This document shows positions 24,801 through 35,923 of a DNA stretch of 64,000 nt, one piece after another. Both the position numbers and the translations under genes were made by a program. The DNA is taken from NCBI GenBank assembly GCA_004794655.1, contig SMMW01000622.1, positions 7,984,501 to 8,048,500 of the forward strand, written 5' to 3'. Positions within the stretch are counted from its first letter, which is position 1. Each line of letters opens with the position of its first letter. The notes under the pieces were generated by a model. It was not told where the DNA came from, ran no database searches, and worked only from the letters and a program-made list of their open reading frames with translations. This DNA is from Marisa cornuarietis (taxonomy: Eukaryota > Mollusca > Gastropoda > Architaenioglossa > Ampullariidae).

Positions 24801-27800
24801 CCCCATGTTAGGATTTTCTGCAGAAATCATGTGAAATATCTACATTTTGAAAAAGACTGCTTGTCTGATGGGTCACCAGTCATTTTGACACAAACCATAT
24901 TGATCCAATCAAAGCAACCATATTGTTCCAGCACCAAAAATCAAATCCATCCAGGCCCAAAAGACCAGTCAGACTCAGATGACATAAGTAGATATGAACA
25001 TCAAATATTATCAACAGAGCCATGGGTTGTTCGTACAAGTTCAGCCACCACTTTACTTAACAAAAATGGCCACTAGGCAATACACATTCGAAGAATGAAT
25101 CTCACAATGGGACATAATGTGATTTTCTTTTAAATCATTAAAAAAAAAAGAGAGAGAGTCTGTCATGAACCAGCCTGGTTCAAGGCCAGAACAACATGGC
25201 AGGTAGGGTAATTATAGGGGACAGAAGTCAGTAAAAGCAAAGCCCTTCTGTCCTTTTTATGACTTGACAGGTCGCGTTGATGGATGTGGTCGATCGAGGC
25301 CTAGGGATGCAGGGTAGGTCTTAGGTACTTCAGGGTATAGCACGACAGGTAAAATATCAATAGCGTCGGGGCAAAGTAGATTTGCTTCTAGATGTCACAT
25401 GGTTAGGTGGGTATATAGTTTAGGATAGATTTTTAGTCGGGTCTTTTCCTATTACCCTATTACTCCAGCAGGGACTACCGTCTCTGAGAGCCATATCAGC
25501 TGCAAGCAGTAGGCATGTAGAAGGAAGGACTGTTCCATGTGAACACGACATGCTACTTACTGGGAATTGCAGTCTGTAACCTGTGAAGTGTGAAGCAAGG
25601 GTCTTTGTCCTCACAGACGACAAGAAGGGGGTATACCGAAGGGATCGGTAACAGCAACACTGCCATCCGTTGAGGGAGAAAGTATTTGAGTGAGGCATGC
25701 GGACGCGCGAAATCGGGTAGCGGGTGTGAGAGATGAAAGTTAAGTGTTAAGCGAGCCAGCAAAGTGCCCGCTTTCACCTTGGGCTATTTAGTCCCGTCCC
25801 TTCTCCCCGCAGTTTCGTCACAAAGTCTTTGTGGTCATTATTCTTTAGTTTGGAGGTTTGCATTAAAGGTAAATGTAGAGGTTCGCTTAAAATCTTGCAA
25901 TGGTGCATAAGGCGATTTTCTTGTACATTATTTCTTTTTAAAAGAAAAGCCTTTGTCATCACTATTCTTTTGTTTGAGGTTCTTATTACATGTATATATA
26001 TATATGGGTATTCAGATAGTATCAAACCGGTGTTATTCCTTGGGGCATTCAGTTAGACTTGGCCTGGTCGATTTGACTTTTGGTTTGGGACGATGTTGTC
26101 CTATGTAGGACATATGGTCATGGTAGAGTCAAAATGTTATACATGGGACGATATGGTTTTTGGTTGAAATATCTGGCGCCCGTTTATTGTTGTCTCTTTA
26201 CCAGCACACCTCAGTCATTAACAATCTTTTGCAGAAGTCACGTGTCTATAAATAAAAAAATTATTGTGATTGTTTGTGCTTTATTGTGACTTTTGCAGAA
26301 ATCACATACCAAAATATAAATAGTGCATTTTGATAGGGCATCTTTGTCTACCATGGTGCATACATATTGATCGACTTCTCTTACTTGGAGAGTAAGTTTC
26401 TCTATAAAACAATGGCGAAATAAGTAGGACCAAATGAAAGTGAAAACAACATGACATGGTTTCTAAGAGTACTATTTCAACGTTTTAATAAATGAACTTG
26501 ATTTTATAGGTGTTTAAAGTCATGGTTCATGGAATGAAAGTAGACACTTGATCTCCCTGCTATGGCTTCTCTCAGTTACTTCTGATTTTGGTGGATTTTT
26601 GTGAGTCTTAATAGGGATGTTTTACTGTAAGAATAAAAATAAATTAAAAAAAAAACAAAAAAAACACCCAACAACAAACAAACCAAAGACCAGTCTAACC
26701 TGCTTCCCTTCTGGGCTGAGAGGAGTACTGTCTGATACTTGTCATAATGTGTGCAAGCTGAAACACAAAACTTAAGTTGCCATAAGAATGCTGACACAAT
26801 TGAAATAAAAAAAACCAATGGCCACCTAAAGTAAGAATTGCTTTCTTTTTACTTCCTACTTATGGGAAAAAGCTTTACATGACTACATGTACACAGGCAT
26901 TAACTTAAAAAAAACTAAATACCACCACAATTTTTTCAGAATTTTTCTTGTTGATAGCCACATGGTGCTTGTAACATGGTGTTTTGTAAGTCCTTCCTTA
27001 CTACCATAGACACCTAACTGAGATGATTTCAAGTGAGAATCTTACATCAGATCCTAACTGTTAATAAGTTCCTCTTTAAATGTAAGCTGGACACAACTTT
27101 ATTGTGTTGTCTGTGAGAAAAAGAGAATAAAACTTGCAAACGCTTATTTTAGAAATGTACAATAATTAAGGATAGTTGGGTACAAATAATGTATCATATT
27201 TATGTTAATTTTAGTTTTGTGACAAAATTGTTACATTTAGAAGTTTTAGTGTTAGTAGAACTGGGAATGTTGATAAACCTATGGACTTAAATTATTCTTT
27301 TAGCAAAATTGTTTACCTGTAACTGTAGATTTTTAAGGGCCATGACCAAAGCGGATAAGTTGATCTCCTTGCTAAAGTAAATATTTATTGTTGAACAGTA
27401 TGCGGCCTCTATCAATAACAAATATCTTTTTAAAAACAGTGGCTCCCATTCATTTAGGTTATCTCTTGAATGGCACTATGGCATCACTATTAGTATACCT
27501 GACATGTTTGCTGCCTTAATGTATGTCTCATACAAAAGTAAATGTCATCTATATTCCTCATGGTATGTAAGCATGAAAAACTGAAAACTGATATCTGTAG
27601 TCCTTAATAATTGAAAAATAAGAATAAGGCTGACCTCTTTGCTGTCTAGCAGCTTAGCTACATTGCGAACAGTGTTGGCAGACTTCGTGGTAGTGAGAGA
27701 TGCCTCATCTATGTCTGCCACCTCTGCCTCCATGTCCTCATCTGATTGTTCCACCTCCTCTCCTCCCTCCTCGAGATCAGCAAGAAGTTCATCTGCTAAC

Positions 27801-27805
27801 GACAT
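15888..27805 (-). CDS. PRPF31: U4/U6 small nuclear ribonucleoprotein Prp31, complete, 13 coding exons
   Basis: Exons in order: 27635-27805, 26700-26757, 24314-24397, 22172-22269, 21763-21872, 21419-21470, 20912-21029, 20278-20435, 19938-20155, 19598-19670, 19054-19182, 18240-18338, 15888-15992. All have GT-AG edges with matching phases and sum to 1473 bp (490 residues; the human protein has about 500). The product is a nuclear spliceosome protein that clamps the U4 snRNA/15.5K complex and is needed to form the U4/U6.U5 tri-snRNP. It starts [13 protein letters not shown], then an acidic stretch, the NOSIC region ([24 protein letters not shown]), the Nop domain ([44 protein letters not shown]), the basic nuclear-localisation stretch RKKRGGRR at about 348-356, and a C-terminal Prp31 domain ([35 protein letters not shown]). 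No stop or frameshift was found. An acceptor-like TTCAG at 27821 suggests a spliced 5' UTR. Introns 3 and 12 each carry a TIR transposon. Confidence 0.97.
16277..17920. mobile_element. Non-autonomous TIR DNA transposon copy 1 (PRPF31 intron 12)
   Basis: 1644 bp bounded by a perfect 16-bp inverted repeat, CAGAGGTAATTCTAGG at the left and CCTAGAATTACCTCTG at the right. It is flanked by the direct repeat TACTAT (16271-16276 and 17921-17926), a 6-bp target-site duplication. The left subterminal region has repeated GGGGCCC blocks and the right end is GC-richer with gcgggaatcccgcaaggc. It carries no transposase that I can recognise. It is nearly collinear with the copy at 22538. Confidence 0.92.
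18339..19053 (-). other. PRPF31 intron 11
   Basis: AT-rich intron with no recognised exon, repeat or RNA. It is bounded by donor GTATGT at 19053 and acceptor TGTACAG at 18339. Confidence 0.8.
22538..24197. mobile_element. Non-autonomous TIR DNA transposon copy 2 (PRPF31 intron 3)
   Basis: 1660 bp with the same perfect 16-bp terminal inverted repeats as the copy at 16277, in the same orientation. It is flanked by the direct repeat AGATTG (22532-22537 and 24198-24203), again 6 bp. Over a compared 240-bp segment the copies differ at about 13 positions (roughly 5%), and several small indels occur elsewhere. Both ends are intact, so each copy came from its own insertion event. Confidence 0.93.
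24398..26699 (-). other. PRPF31 intron 2
   Basis: A 2.3 kb intron with no exon recognised. The stretch 25160-26180 has a different, less AT-rich texture and may be an old insertion, but no terminal repeats or target duplication could be defined. Confidence 0.6.
26758..27634 (-). other. PRPF31 intron 1
   Basis: AT-rich intron between coding exons 1 and 2, with donor GTCAGCC and acceptor TGTTTCAG. Nothing else was recognised. Confidence 0.75.
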
Positions 27806-28736
27806 GATGCCTTATCTATCCTGAAGAATAAGCACATACAAGAAAATTGTAAACGGCTTGTAATTTGGTCAGACATAGTTAATTTACATACAGTCATAAA
27901 TTATATTTACATTTGTAAGAAAGCCAATATAGTTAGCAGAGTGGGTTGATAAATCTTTCTCCAAGCCTGAGGTGTTCACACTTGGTAGTTTTAATACCCC
28001 AGTGGTACAGGTACTTCCCCCAGCTGTTAAAAGGTACCTGACCTCATTAAGAGTTAAGGAAGGAAAAGTAAAGAGGGAAAAGTTATAAAAAGAGGTTAGC
28101 ACTGAGTAAAGAGCTCTCTCTAACATCTTTCTCATTTCTCTCTCGCCATGGGTAAGATGTGTCACAATTTTCTTTTTACTTAGGTATGATGAAAAGAGGT
28201 ACTACCTCATTTTAGCTTTACCGACAAACTCCTAGTAAACGTTCTACGAGAAAGTGCATATTTTAATATAATCACGCCATCAAAGCTAAAAGTAACATGC
28301 TTTGGGGGAACAATTAACAAGCTCTACAAAAAGAAACTGGAAGAACAAACGTTAGACTTGAAGTCAACGTACAAAACAATTCCCATTATTTTTTTCACCC
28401 CTACGTCTAGCCAATATCAACCAGACGTAATACAATTTGAAGAGGAGTACAGAATGTGTGTAATTAAAGCACTTCTTTTTATACATACGACGTTTGAGCA
28501 ATACTTTCAGAAACTGCAAGTTTACATCAAACGAAACTCGGAGATCACCGTAGCTTCTACAACCATTGATATTACTGCTTAAAATGTGTTTAACCATATC
28601 AGACTTTCCATTACAAACATTTCCAACAAACAGTTATATTACCGTGCACAAAAAATTTCCCGAATTGGCCTGAACAACAATAATATACTTCAAACCGCAC
28701 GTCAAATGAGCGTACAGGAAATGGTTTACTCAGTTT

Positions 28737-28745
28737 CCGGAAGTG
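28737..28745 (+). promoter_or_regulatory. ETS-type motif in the likely PRPF31 promoter region
   Basis: CCGGAAGTG, the consensus ETS/GABP site common in housekeeping promoters, about 930 bp upstream of the PRPF31 start codon. If the 5' UTR is spliced (acceptor-like TTCAG at 27821), the transcription start could fall near here. Placement is inferred from one motif and gene type. Confidence 0.25.
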
Positions 28746-29650
28746 GTAGATTTGACTATCCTGCCATTTTTTTGCGAACCAACACTTTTCTGATATAATC
28801 TGTGTGAACCAAACTGTGTAGTCTGCCTTCTTGGTTGCCGATATTTACTGAGACTTGATCGTAATATTACGGTAATATAGACAAGAAATAGTTCAATTTA
28901 CTTAAGCCATATGATCTGTATTAATAGCACGCTGTTGTCTTTTTTTAATATATGGAGAGATGGTTAAAGTGTACAATGAACAATCAATAAAGTAGAATTA
29001 GAATAACTGAAAAATATAAAATATAACAATTATGAGCACTATTTTGCGTCAGGAAAAAATAATTTAGAGCATATAGGGGACTTCAGTCACATTTTAATGT
29101 ATTAGATAATGCAATAGTAGTTTCCCTTGGAAAAGCTTCGCGTTTTGCTGGTAGTGCTTCAGCAAATTATTGCTGTATTTTGAAGCGCACCTAGCAGAAA
29201 AAGGCAGGGAAGGAACAGACAGAAAAAGGATAGATAGAGAGAACTGGGCCAATGTGGTTTTTGTATTCTTCTACATTCCATGTTCTTGACACAATGTACC
29301 GCTTTAATTCCTACGTTCCATAAGGCAGACACTTTACCTTTTCACCTTTTAGTTTCCCTTGTGTGCTTGTGATCAGTATATAAAAAAAGGACAATAATAA
29401 AAAATGCACTCTCTTTCTCTCAAAAACATTCAAGGACTGAATTAAACATGTACCTGCGCACAAAACAAGCATGCAGGTTTGTACTGATGATTATGCGCAC
29501 ACACTCCAAAACCCCCTTTCATCCACCGCCCCCCTCCCCATATACAAAGACCTGGATATGCACCACACTTGTACTGAAATTTGTAGGGGAAGCTCTCCGT
29601 ATCAATTATGAAATGTGTTAATGGTTCTTTGCATATTTTACTAAAGTAAA

Positions 29651-29789
29651 CAGGTGTTAACTAGATCTACAGGTGTAAAGAACTACAAGCATTAGCGCCC
29701 TCAAGTCTCTCTCGCACAGACAGACAGGTGTTAACTAGATCTACAGGTGTAAAGAACTACAAGCATTAGCGCCCCCAAGTCTCTTTCGC

Positions 29790-29840
<51 letters not shown>

Positions 29841-29841
29841 G
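29651..29841. repeat. 74-bp tandem duplication leading into a CAGA microsatellite
   Basis: Two nearly identical 74-bp units (29651-29724 and 29725-29798) start caggtgttaactagatctac and end in cagacaga. They run into a (CAGA)n array to 29841. Only about two substitutions separate the units, so the duplication is young. Confidence 0.9.
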
Positions 29842-30402
29842 TTGCTTTCCTAAGCTATATATGGTGCAGTCAGAAAATGGACATTAATACGAGGCGATGT
29901 TAAAGCTAACTTTGGACGTGTTTAGATCAGCCAAGGGATCATCGAATTTCACGATCTAGAGGAAAAAAGGGCATAGAAGACTCGCTAATATCAGCCTTTT
30001 TGAAAACCTCTGGGGAAGCAGCATTTTATGACAATAAATCAACTTTACTACTGTCTGCGACGTTTCTGGACGAAGAGTATCAGAAGAAAATAGCAGTGCC
30101 ACATTGCTTGAAATAGAGCTGATGGACTGGACAGGACCTCCCCCCCCCTCCTACACACACAAAGCATCTCTCGAGTCAAATCAGCCATAACTGTTACGAT
30201 GCCTATTAACTGTAAAATGTAAGCTGTAAATATGCCCAGACTATGCGGTTACAGAGGGTCTTCTCGAAGGACGGTAAATGTCACTACCACGTCAACTCCA
30301 CCCCTCCCCAATATTTTTCGAGCTTAAATTAATAGCTGAGTCTGCTCTCTACATTTAACAGAGATATATTTTTTCCCAAAGCAAACATTCTCGACTTCCT
30401 AC

Positions 30403-30507
30403 CTTACGATACTCAATAAACTTGACAAGTAATGTTTCTGTCTGAAGGTCAAAGAGCAAAAATTTGTTGGGGAATTCGCTGACTAACGGAACCAGGTGAT
30501 TCGTCAT
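30403..30507 (-). other. Candidate first coding exon, unidentified
   Basis: From ATG at 30507 the frame reads MTNHLVPLVSEFPNKFLLFD and on to KFIEYRK. It ends at a donor AAG|GTAGGA (edge 30403), with an alternative GTAAGG four bases earlier. The composition looks protein-like, with alternating hydrophobics. No following exon was found toward 28800 and no family was recognised, so it may be a chance ORF. Confidence 0.18.
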
Positions 30508-31624
30508 TGGTTGAAACGAACAAGCACACAGCAGAGAAATAATTCCTCTGTGATGTCTTTTACTACAGGATTTGCAAGAATCCACAATGAGAAGGGAGGG
30601 CAAAAAAGACTTGGAAGAAATCGCAGGAATATGGCGAGCACTGGGACACAAAACCGCAGGAAATCAACAGCATGCATAAAGAAGTCCCAGAGATTCATTC
30701 CGTCACACCCGGCAAACACAGAACAGATGAAACATGCTGCGAGCGAGGATTCCTCTGGGGCAACAAAGCTGGCATGGCAACTTGAAAACCTCGAGTCGTG
30801 AAATACGCCTTTTTGGAGGAGGGAAATGCAGTAGCCGTTGACAAATCAGAAACGGGGATATTTTAACTGTATATTGCACTGCCGCCACGTTCAGCTAATA
30901 ACGCAAAGATTAATGTTTCATTTATGTCAGAACCTTTTTTTTTTAAATATATTGATGAGTGAAGATTGACTGTAATGTGCGGGTTTACACAGTACACTAT
31001 TTTTATTAGTTTGCCGGTCCGAGTAGCAACGTTTCCTGATTACTGATAAATAATTCCCGAAATAATTTTGGTGTGCTGTTTTGGAAATGCAATAAAAATG
31101 ACAAGCTGTAGTGAGAAAAACAGAGGACACAGAGAAAAAGATGGCTGACCTCTGGTCTTACGTAAACCTGACTTTTTCTGAAAGAAGTTTATTTTCTTGC
31201 ACGCAGACTGACAGATTACTTAATGGATGTAGAACAAACGTCAAGCGGGCACTTTCGGTGTAGTCTCCTGTCATCAGTCTTCATGTTTATTTATTCTTCA
31301 ATCTCTAAACTTGACATATTTTTTGGGAAAAAAATAAAGAGGAAAACAGAAGTATTGAGAGAAACGACCGAATCTTGTAGCCTGGAGAAGGGTAGATTTT
31401 TCGTCATCCTCATGCTGTGATTTCTTCTTGTTGTCGTTGTAACTTTAGTCATTAGTATCATAACAACTGCTCGATATATTTTTCTTTTCTCTGTTTCTAT
31501 AAAATATCGTTAGCTGTCATTACTTGCTAATTTTGGGGTCATGACTGTAATAAAAATGTACGTTCCCTATGACCACAAAAGCTTTTTAATATGTCTTGAC
31601 TCCATGTTTTGGGGAAGCGGATAT

Positions 31625-31845
31625 ATAGCTGGTGGCGTCTGACCTCGGTTCGATACCCGTGTAACGCAGCAAAATTCCTCTTGCCGGCCAAGCTGACGGG
31701 AATGGTTACTGACTCCTTAGACTAGAGGGATGGGGAAAGTAAGGCAACGAGCACCACTTTCACGTAAAGCAGGCCCCGAGAAAAGTGAGGTCTCCAACAC
31801 CTCTCTCCCCACCGACCCGAAAGGTCACGGGGCGACCATGTTTTA
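31625..31845 (+). repeat. tRNA-derived SINE candidate
   Basis: An A-box-like tagctggtggc is followed about 18 bp later by ggttcgatacc (31647-31657), a good RNA polymerase III B box. About 190 bp of GC-richer unrelated sequence follows. That is the layout of a tRNA-derived SINE. It does not fold as a functional tRNA and no second copy was seen in the window. Confidence 0.4.
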
Positions 31846-32791
31846 TAACTGTTATCATGCAATTTACGTTCTACTGCATCGGTTCCGAAACTTGTATTTT
31901 AAATGAAATTATTGCTTAGGGTGCTTACGGAAAAGCAGTCAAGATATTTTTGCTTCTGCTGCTCATTGAGGTGTTGCCTGCTCATGATTCAAGTCTTCGT
32001 GTCTCGCATTTTCAGGCGAAGAAACAGAGTGCACAAGCCTCGAACCAGCCGCCTTCTGCTCTGAAGGATAGTGCACTAGTCTTCGCCACCTCCTTTCAAA
32101 ATAAAACAATACTTCTCTGACACGATGGGCCAACCCACCATTTTTGGTCAATATTTATTGTTATTCTTATTGTTATATCTTTCGACACTGCTGTACCGTC
32201 TATTGTATCTGTTCTTAAGTTCCGCTTTGCTGCATGACTCTACGTAGCTGCATCCGGGTGTTTGACGTGAGGCGCATCGCCCTGCTAGCGTTAATTCTTT
32301 CCTTTTTTTTCATCAAATAGATAACAGCCATTTATATTTCTTTACCGTTTTTCTTTTAGACGCTATTTTAGCAAGACAATTCGAGAAATCAGTTGTGCGA
32401 AAAAGTCTGCAACTGACTGATCATTTTTACGTGCTACACTGTCTTCTTAACACACTTAAGGACAGCATGCTAGTGCACTTTCCCCTTCGTATTTCAGTGC
32501 CCTCCTTGTATTGCTCAATACAATTGTTCAGGTGTGACAAGTGATATGCCACACAAACAGAGGAAGTGTGGGTACGTACGTTGACCGGAATCGATGGATG
32601 GATGCATCAAGTAAATTAAACTGCGTCTCAAATTGGTTAAAATGGTACAGATGTCCTCAGGGACCAAGAAGACTAAATGTTTAATCTCGGGAAAACGCGT
32701 GGAGAAAAGACAACGAAGGAAGCCAGTGTGCCTGCGAGCCCCCGAGAAGACACCAAGGCAGTGTTACAGGTTTAGGTGAGACTTGTCTTTA

Positions 32792-32889
32792 TCACTCACT
32801 CACTCACTCACTCACTCACTCACTCACTCACTCACTCACTCACTCACTCACTCACTCACTCACTCACTCACTCACTCACTCACTCACTT
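32792..32889. repeat. (CACT)n microsatellite, about 98 bp, uninterrupted
   Basis: A perfect tetranucleotide array of about 24 units. The unbroken run suggests high length variability. Confidence 0.97.
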
Positions 32890-34236
32890 ATAATCTATCT
32901 CCGCATGTCTGTCCGTCTACTCAATCTATCCTTTTGTTTGTCTTCTTAACTGCTTTTGCTATCACTATTCTTTATGCTGGTATACTGTTATTAACACACC
33001 ACCACCACCCTACCATCATTATCATTATCAACCACCACCACTACTACATTAAAAAAGCTCGGATGAATGATGATTTGAATACACGTGTTCACACCTCACC
33101 ACATATATACACACTGTGCACAACACATCCTCTGTATCAGAAAAGAGAGAGAAAAAAATGTGATCACTTGATGGATGGACTCATCGACAAGTGACAGAGA
33201 TTGAGAAGAAGGGAGCGCGCGGAAGAAGTTAGGGAAAGTAGGGCGAACGACACACAGACATACACGTACACATACAGAGACACAAACGCGTACACAAAAA
33301 TCTTTAACGTTATGTCCCATGTTGTATAATTTTCCTCAAAGCAAAAAACAAAAACAAACAAACAAACAAACCAAAAATAAAATAAAAATAAAAACAATAA
33401 CAACCAACTAAACAAACAAACAAATAAGCAAAAGCAGTAACAAGAAACCTAACAAATTTTGTAAAAGTCCTTCGAAACATAAACAAGCTATCAAGCCGCA
33501 GCTGCCCCAACCTCCACAAAACCGGTTCCTCTTCCTCTCAAAAAAGCCCCCAAATTCAAGGAGTGGAAACACTCAGGCAAAGAGTGGTGAGGTGTCCAGC
33601 AGACCGTGGCCATCACGTCCGAGAGTGAACTTTCCCGGAGTACATCGCGGGAGGAAGCGGCGACCACGCTTGGTGTTTCCCTAAAGGATTTGGCCACGGC
33701 TAACGTTCTCCCCATTCAATACGCAATCAATAGTCGTCTCCAGATCCCCAAGTAAGGAGCCGAAAATCAGCAAAGCCTACATTGCTTTGCTATCGTGATT
33801 GCTTATCAATGACTTCATAAGAACGCTTGCGGTTAAATTGGGTATCTGCGGTAATCCAGAGGGGGCTGAAGAGTAATGGCGCCCCACGCCGAAACTGTCC
33901 ACAATTTGCAGATTTGCGAGAAGCTGTTTGACAAGTGAGCGGGATTTATAACCTCTGCTGCTTACACCGGCCTGCCCCGCTCCCAGTGTGCAGCTGTGAT
34001 AAAGTCATGACTTCGATGTATGTCATCATAAGAGAGCGAAGTTATTGACCTAGCAAGTCCAAAGACGGCGATAAAACAAATTGAATTTTTATCGCACGGA
34101 GTCATCTACGCCATCCATAGCGCCATAGCTACGTAATTTGGTCCGCCACGTAAAACGGGCGTCGGGAAGAGGATAGCTCAAAGGACGCCATCAGCAAAGC
34201 TGGACGTAGTCTACGTCTCGCCTAGTTACGTGCCGC

Positions 34237-34244
34237 TATAAAAG
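34237..34244 (+). promoter_or_regulatory. TATA-box-like motif
   Basis: TATAAAAG with G/C-rich flanks, in a locally GC-richer segment (about 33850-34250) of an AT-rich region. No identifiable coding exon follows, so promoter function is speculative. Confidence 0.2.
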
Positions 34245-35898
34245 GTACAGAGAAAATGATATAAAAGAGAAAGCGAGTTCCTGCCCACTCCCTTGCCACC
34301 CCTACTTTCTCATCAGTAACGTTGGGAGGAGAACGCAGTTCGTGTTTCCAGATATTCCCCAAAGGGCTCCAACTGTTTTGGAAGGAAGGAACGTTTTTAT
34401 TTTGCGTTGCCTGAGCAATACAAATTCCATCATTCTCCCTTCTTATTTTGATTACTTTCGAGAAAGAGTTTCATTATCGTGGCGTCACGGTCACACAGGT
34501 GTACTTAACACAAGTCAGAAACGAAGAATGTATAGTTCCCCCTTCCCCGAAACGCTTAACCTTTCCATCTAAATTCTTAATTTCAATTTCACTTTTTCGA
34601 TCCATAAGGTTTGTCTTATTTTAGATTTGCTGGAAAGCCAGAAAGTTGTTGCTTTTTTCTTTAGCACAAATGCAGGGAAATTAGCACAAAGGACACGTTA
34701 ATTCAAACGAGAAAAAGTGGACACACGCATAGAATTAGAAACCTCAATAGCAGTGATATAATTTTTTTAAATAGCGCTGAACTTGCGCCTTACACAAACT
34801 AAAGAAACCTCTGGGAGAAAAAATGTGACAGAGACAAGACGTGTTTTCTTTTTTTTCCTTATAATGTAATGTTTTTTTTCTGCTTTCAATACAAACGCAT
34901 TGCGTAGATACCTTTTTGGAATTTCAATCGCAGACCTTCCAATTAAGGTATACAGCACAAACGTTGGTCGAAATGTAGCCAGCTTTAGTGATTGCATGTT
35001 GACATTAAAGCCCCTTTTAGTAAAAAGTAGCGAAAAATTCTGTTGTTTACTTTTATGAAAATTTGTTGCTCCGTCTTACAGTTGGTCACATTGAACTGAA
35101 AATGAAATACACCAGTCACCCAGTAAGTTCAATTCAAAATCAAAGAGTTTAGTCATTCATTATATTTTGACTCCTTTTAATTGAATTAAATAGCCGTACT
35201 TTAAACTCACAATTCTAACTATGAAAGCCTCAGATACGTTCGTAAGAGTGCAACAAAAACAAAAACGAAGAAAGCTGAAAAATGTCACAATACACATTAT
35301 GTCATGGAAATATTTCAGACCATACATTAAAAAAAGTTGTTGGAGATACACTGGTTATTATTACTTCTGATAAAGAATTACATTAAAAATGTCTTTTGGG
35401 AATTCGTGCTGTAGAAAAGAAAACAAACGCCAAAATAGACAAGAAAAACGGCCGAAGATGAAATTTACTGGAAGAGCACTTAAACTAAACCTGTCCTTCT
35501 CATTGCAATCTTTGCGCAGCAGACGGTTAGCTTTTAAGTAAATGAACAAATCTCTTTAACCCATGACCAGTCATACAATATAAACCTTAATAGCACTACA
35601 GAACAGTCAAAAACGTATCGAAATAAACAAAGGTCCTAAAGAGCAGTGGGGAGGAGGGCATCTGAGCCCACTGCTGCTTTGGATACACTTGAAAGCACGT
35701 GAAGCTTTCCAGTAAATGGAAGATCCCGTTAGTACTGTACTCAGCGAGATGGATAACTGCAGACATTTGTCTTTTAAATTGAAGAAGGCATTTGGCTTAG
35801 TAAAGCAACTGCTTCCTCGGAGGGCATGTGGGTCTCGTTGAAAGCTCGCGTCACGCTCGATGGAAAAATGAGATTGCTGCGGCAGGAGGACCTTGGCG

Positions 35899-35923
35899 CG
35901 GGGGTGGGGGCGGGGGAGTGGGA
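35899..35923 (+). other. G-rich run with G-quadruplex potential
   Basis: Four G runs in 25 bases: GGGGG, GGGGG, GGGGG and GGG, separated by T, C and AGT. This fits the canonical intramolecular quadruplex pattern. A GAGGAG/GAAGAA purine repeat follows at about 35958-35998. Confidence 0.6.

Noticed and set aside
25160..26180. Possible solo LTR: TGTCATGAACC-like start and a tggcgccc primer-site-like word at 26174
   Set aside because: No matching CA end, no paired LTR and no target-site duplication could be found.
31647..31657. tRNA gene suggested by a perfect B box
   Set aside because: Flanking bases do not form an acceptor stem or anticodon arm; better explained as a SINE.
32792..32889. Regular repeat that could be mistaken for an array with spacers
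   Set aside because: It is an uninterrupted 4-bp microsatellite; no spacers, and the genome is eukaryotic.
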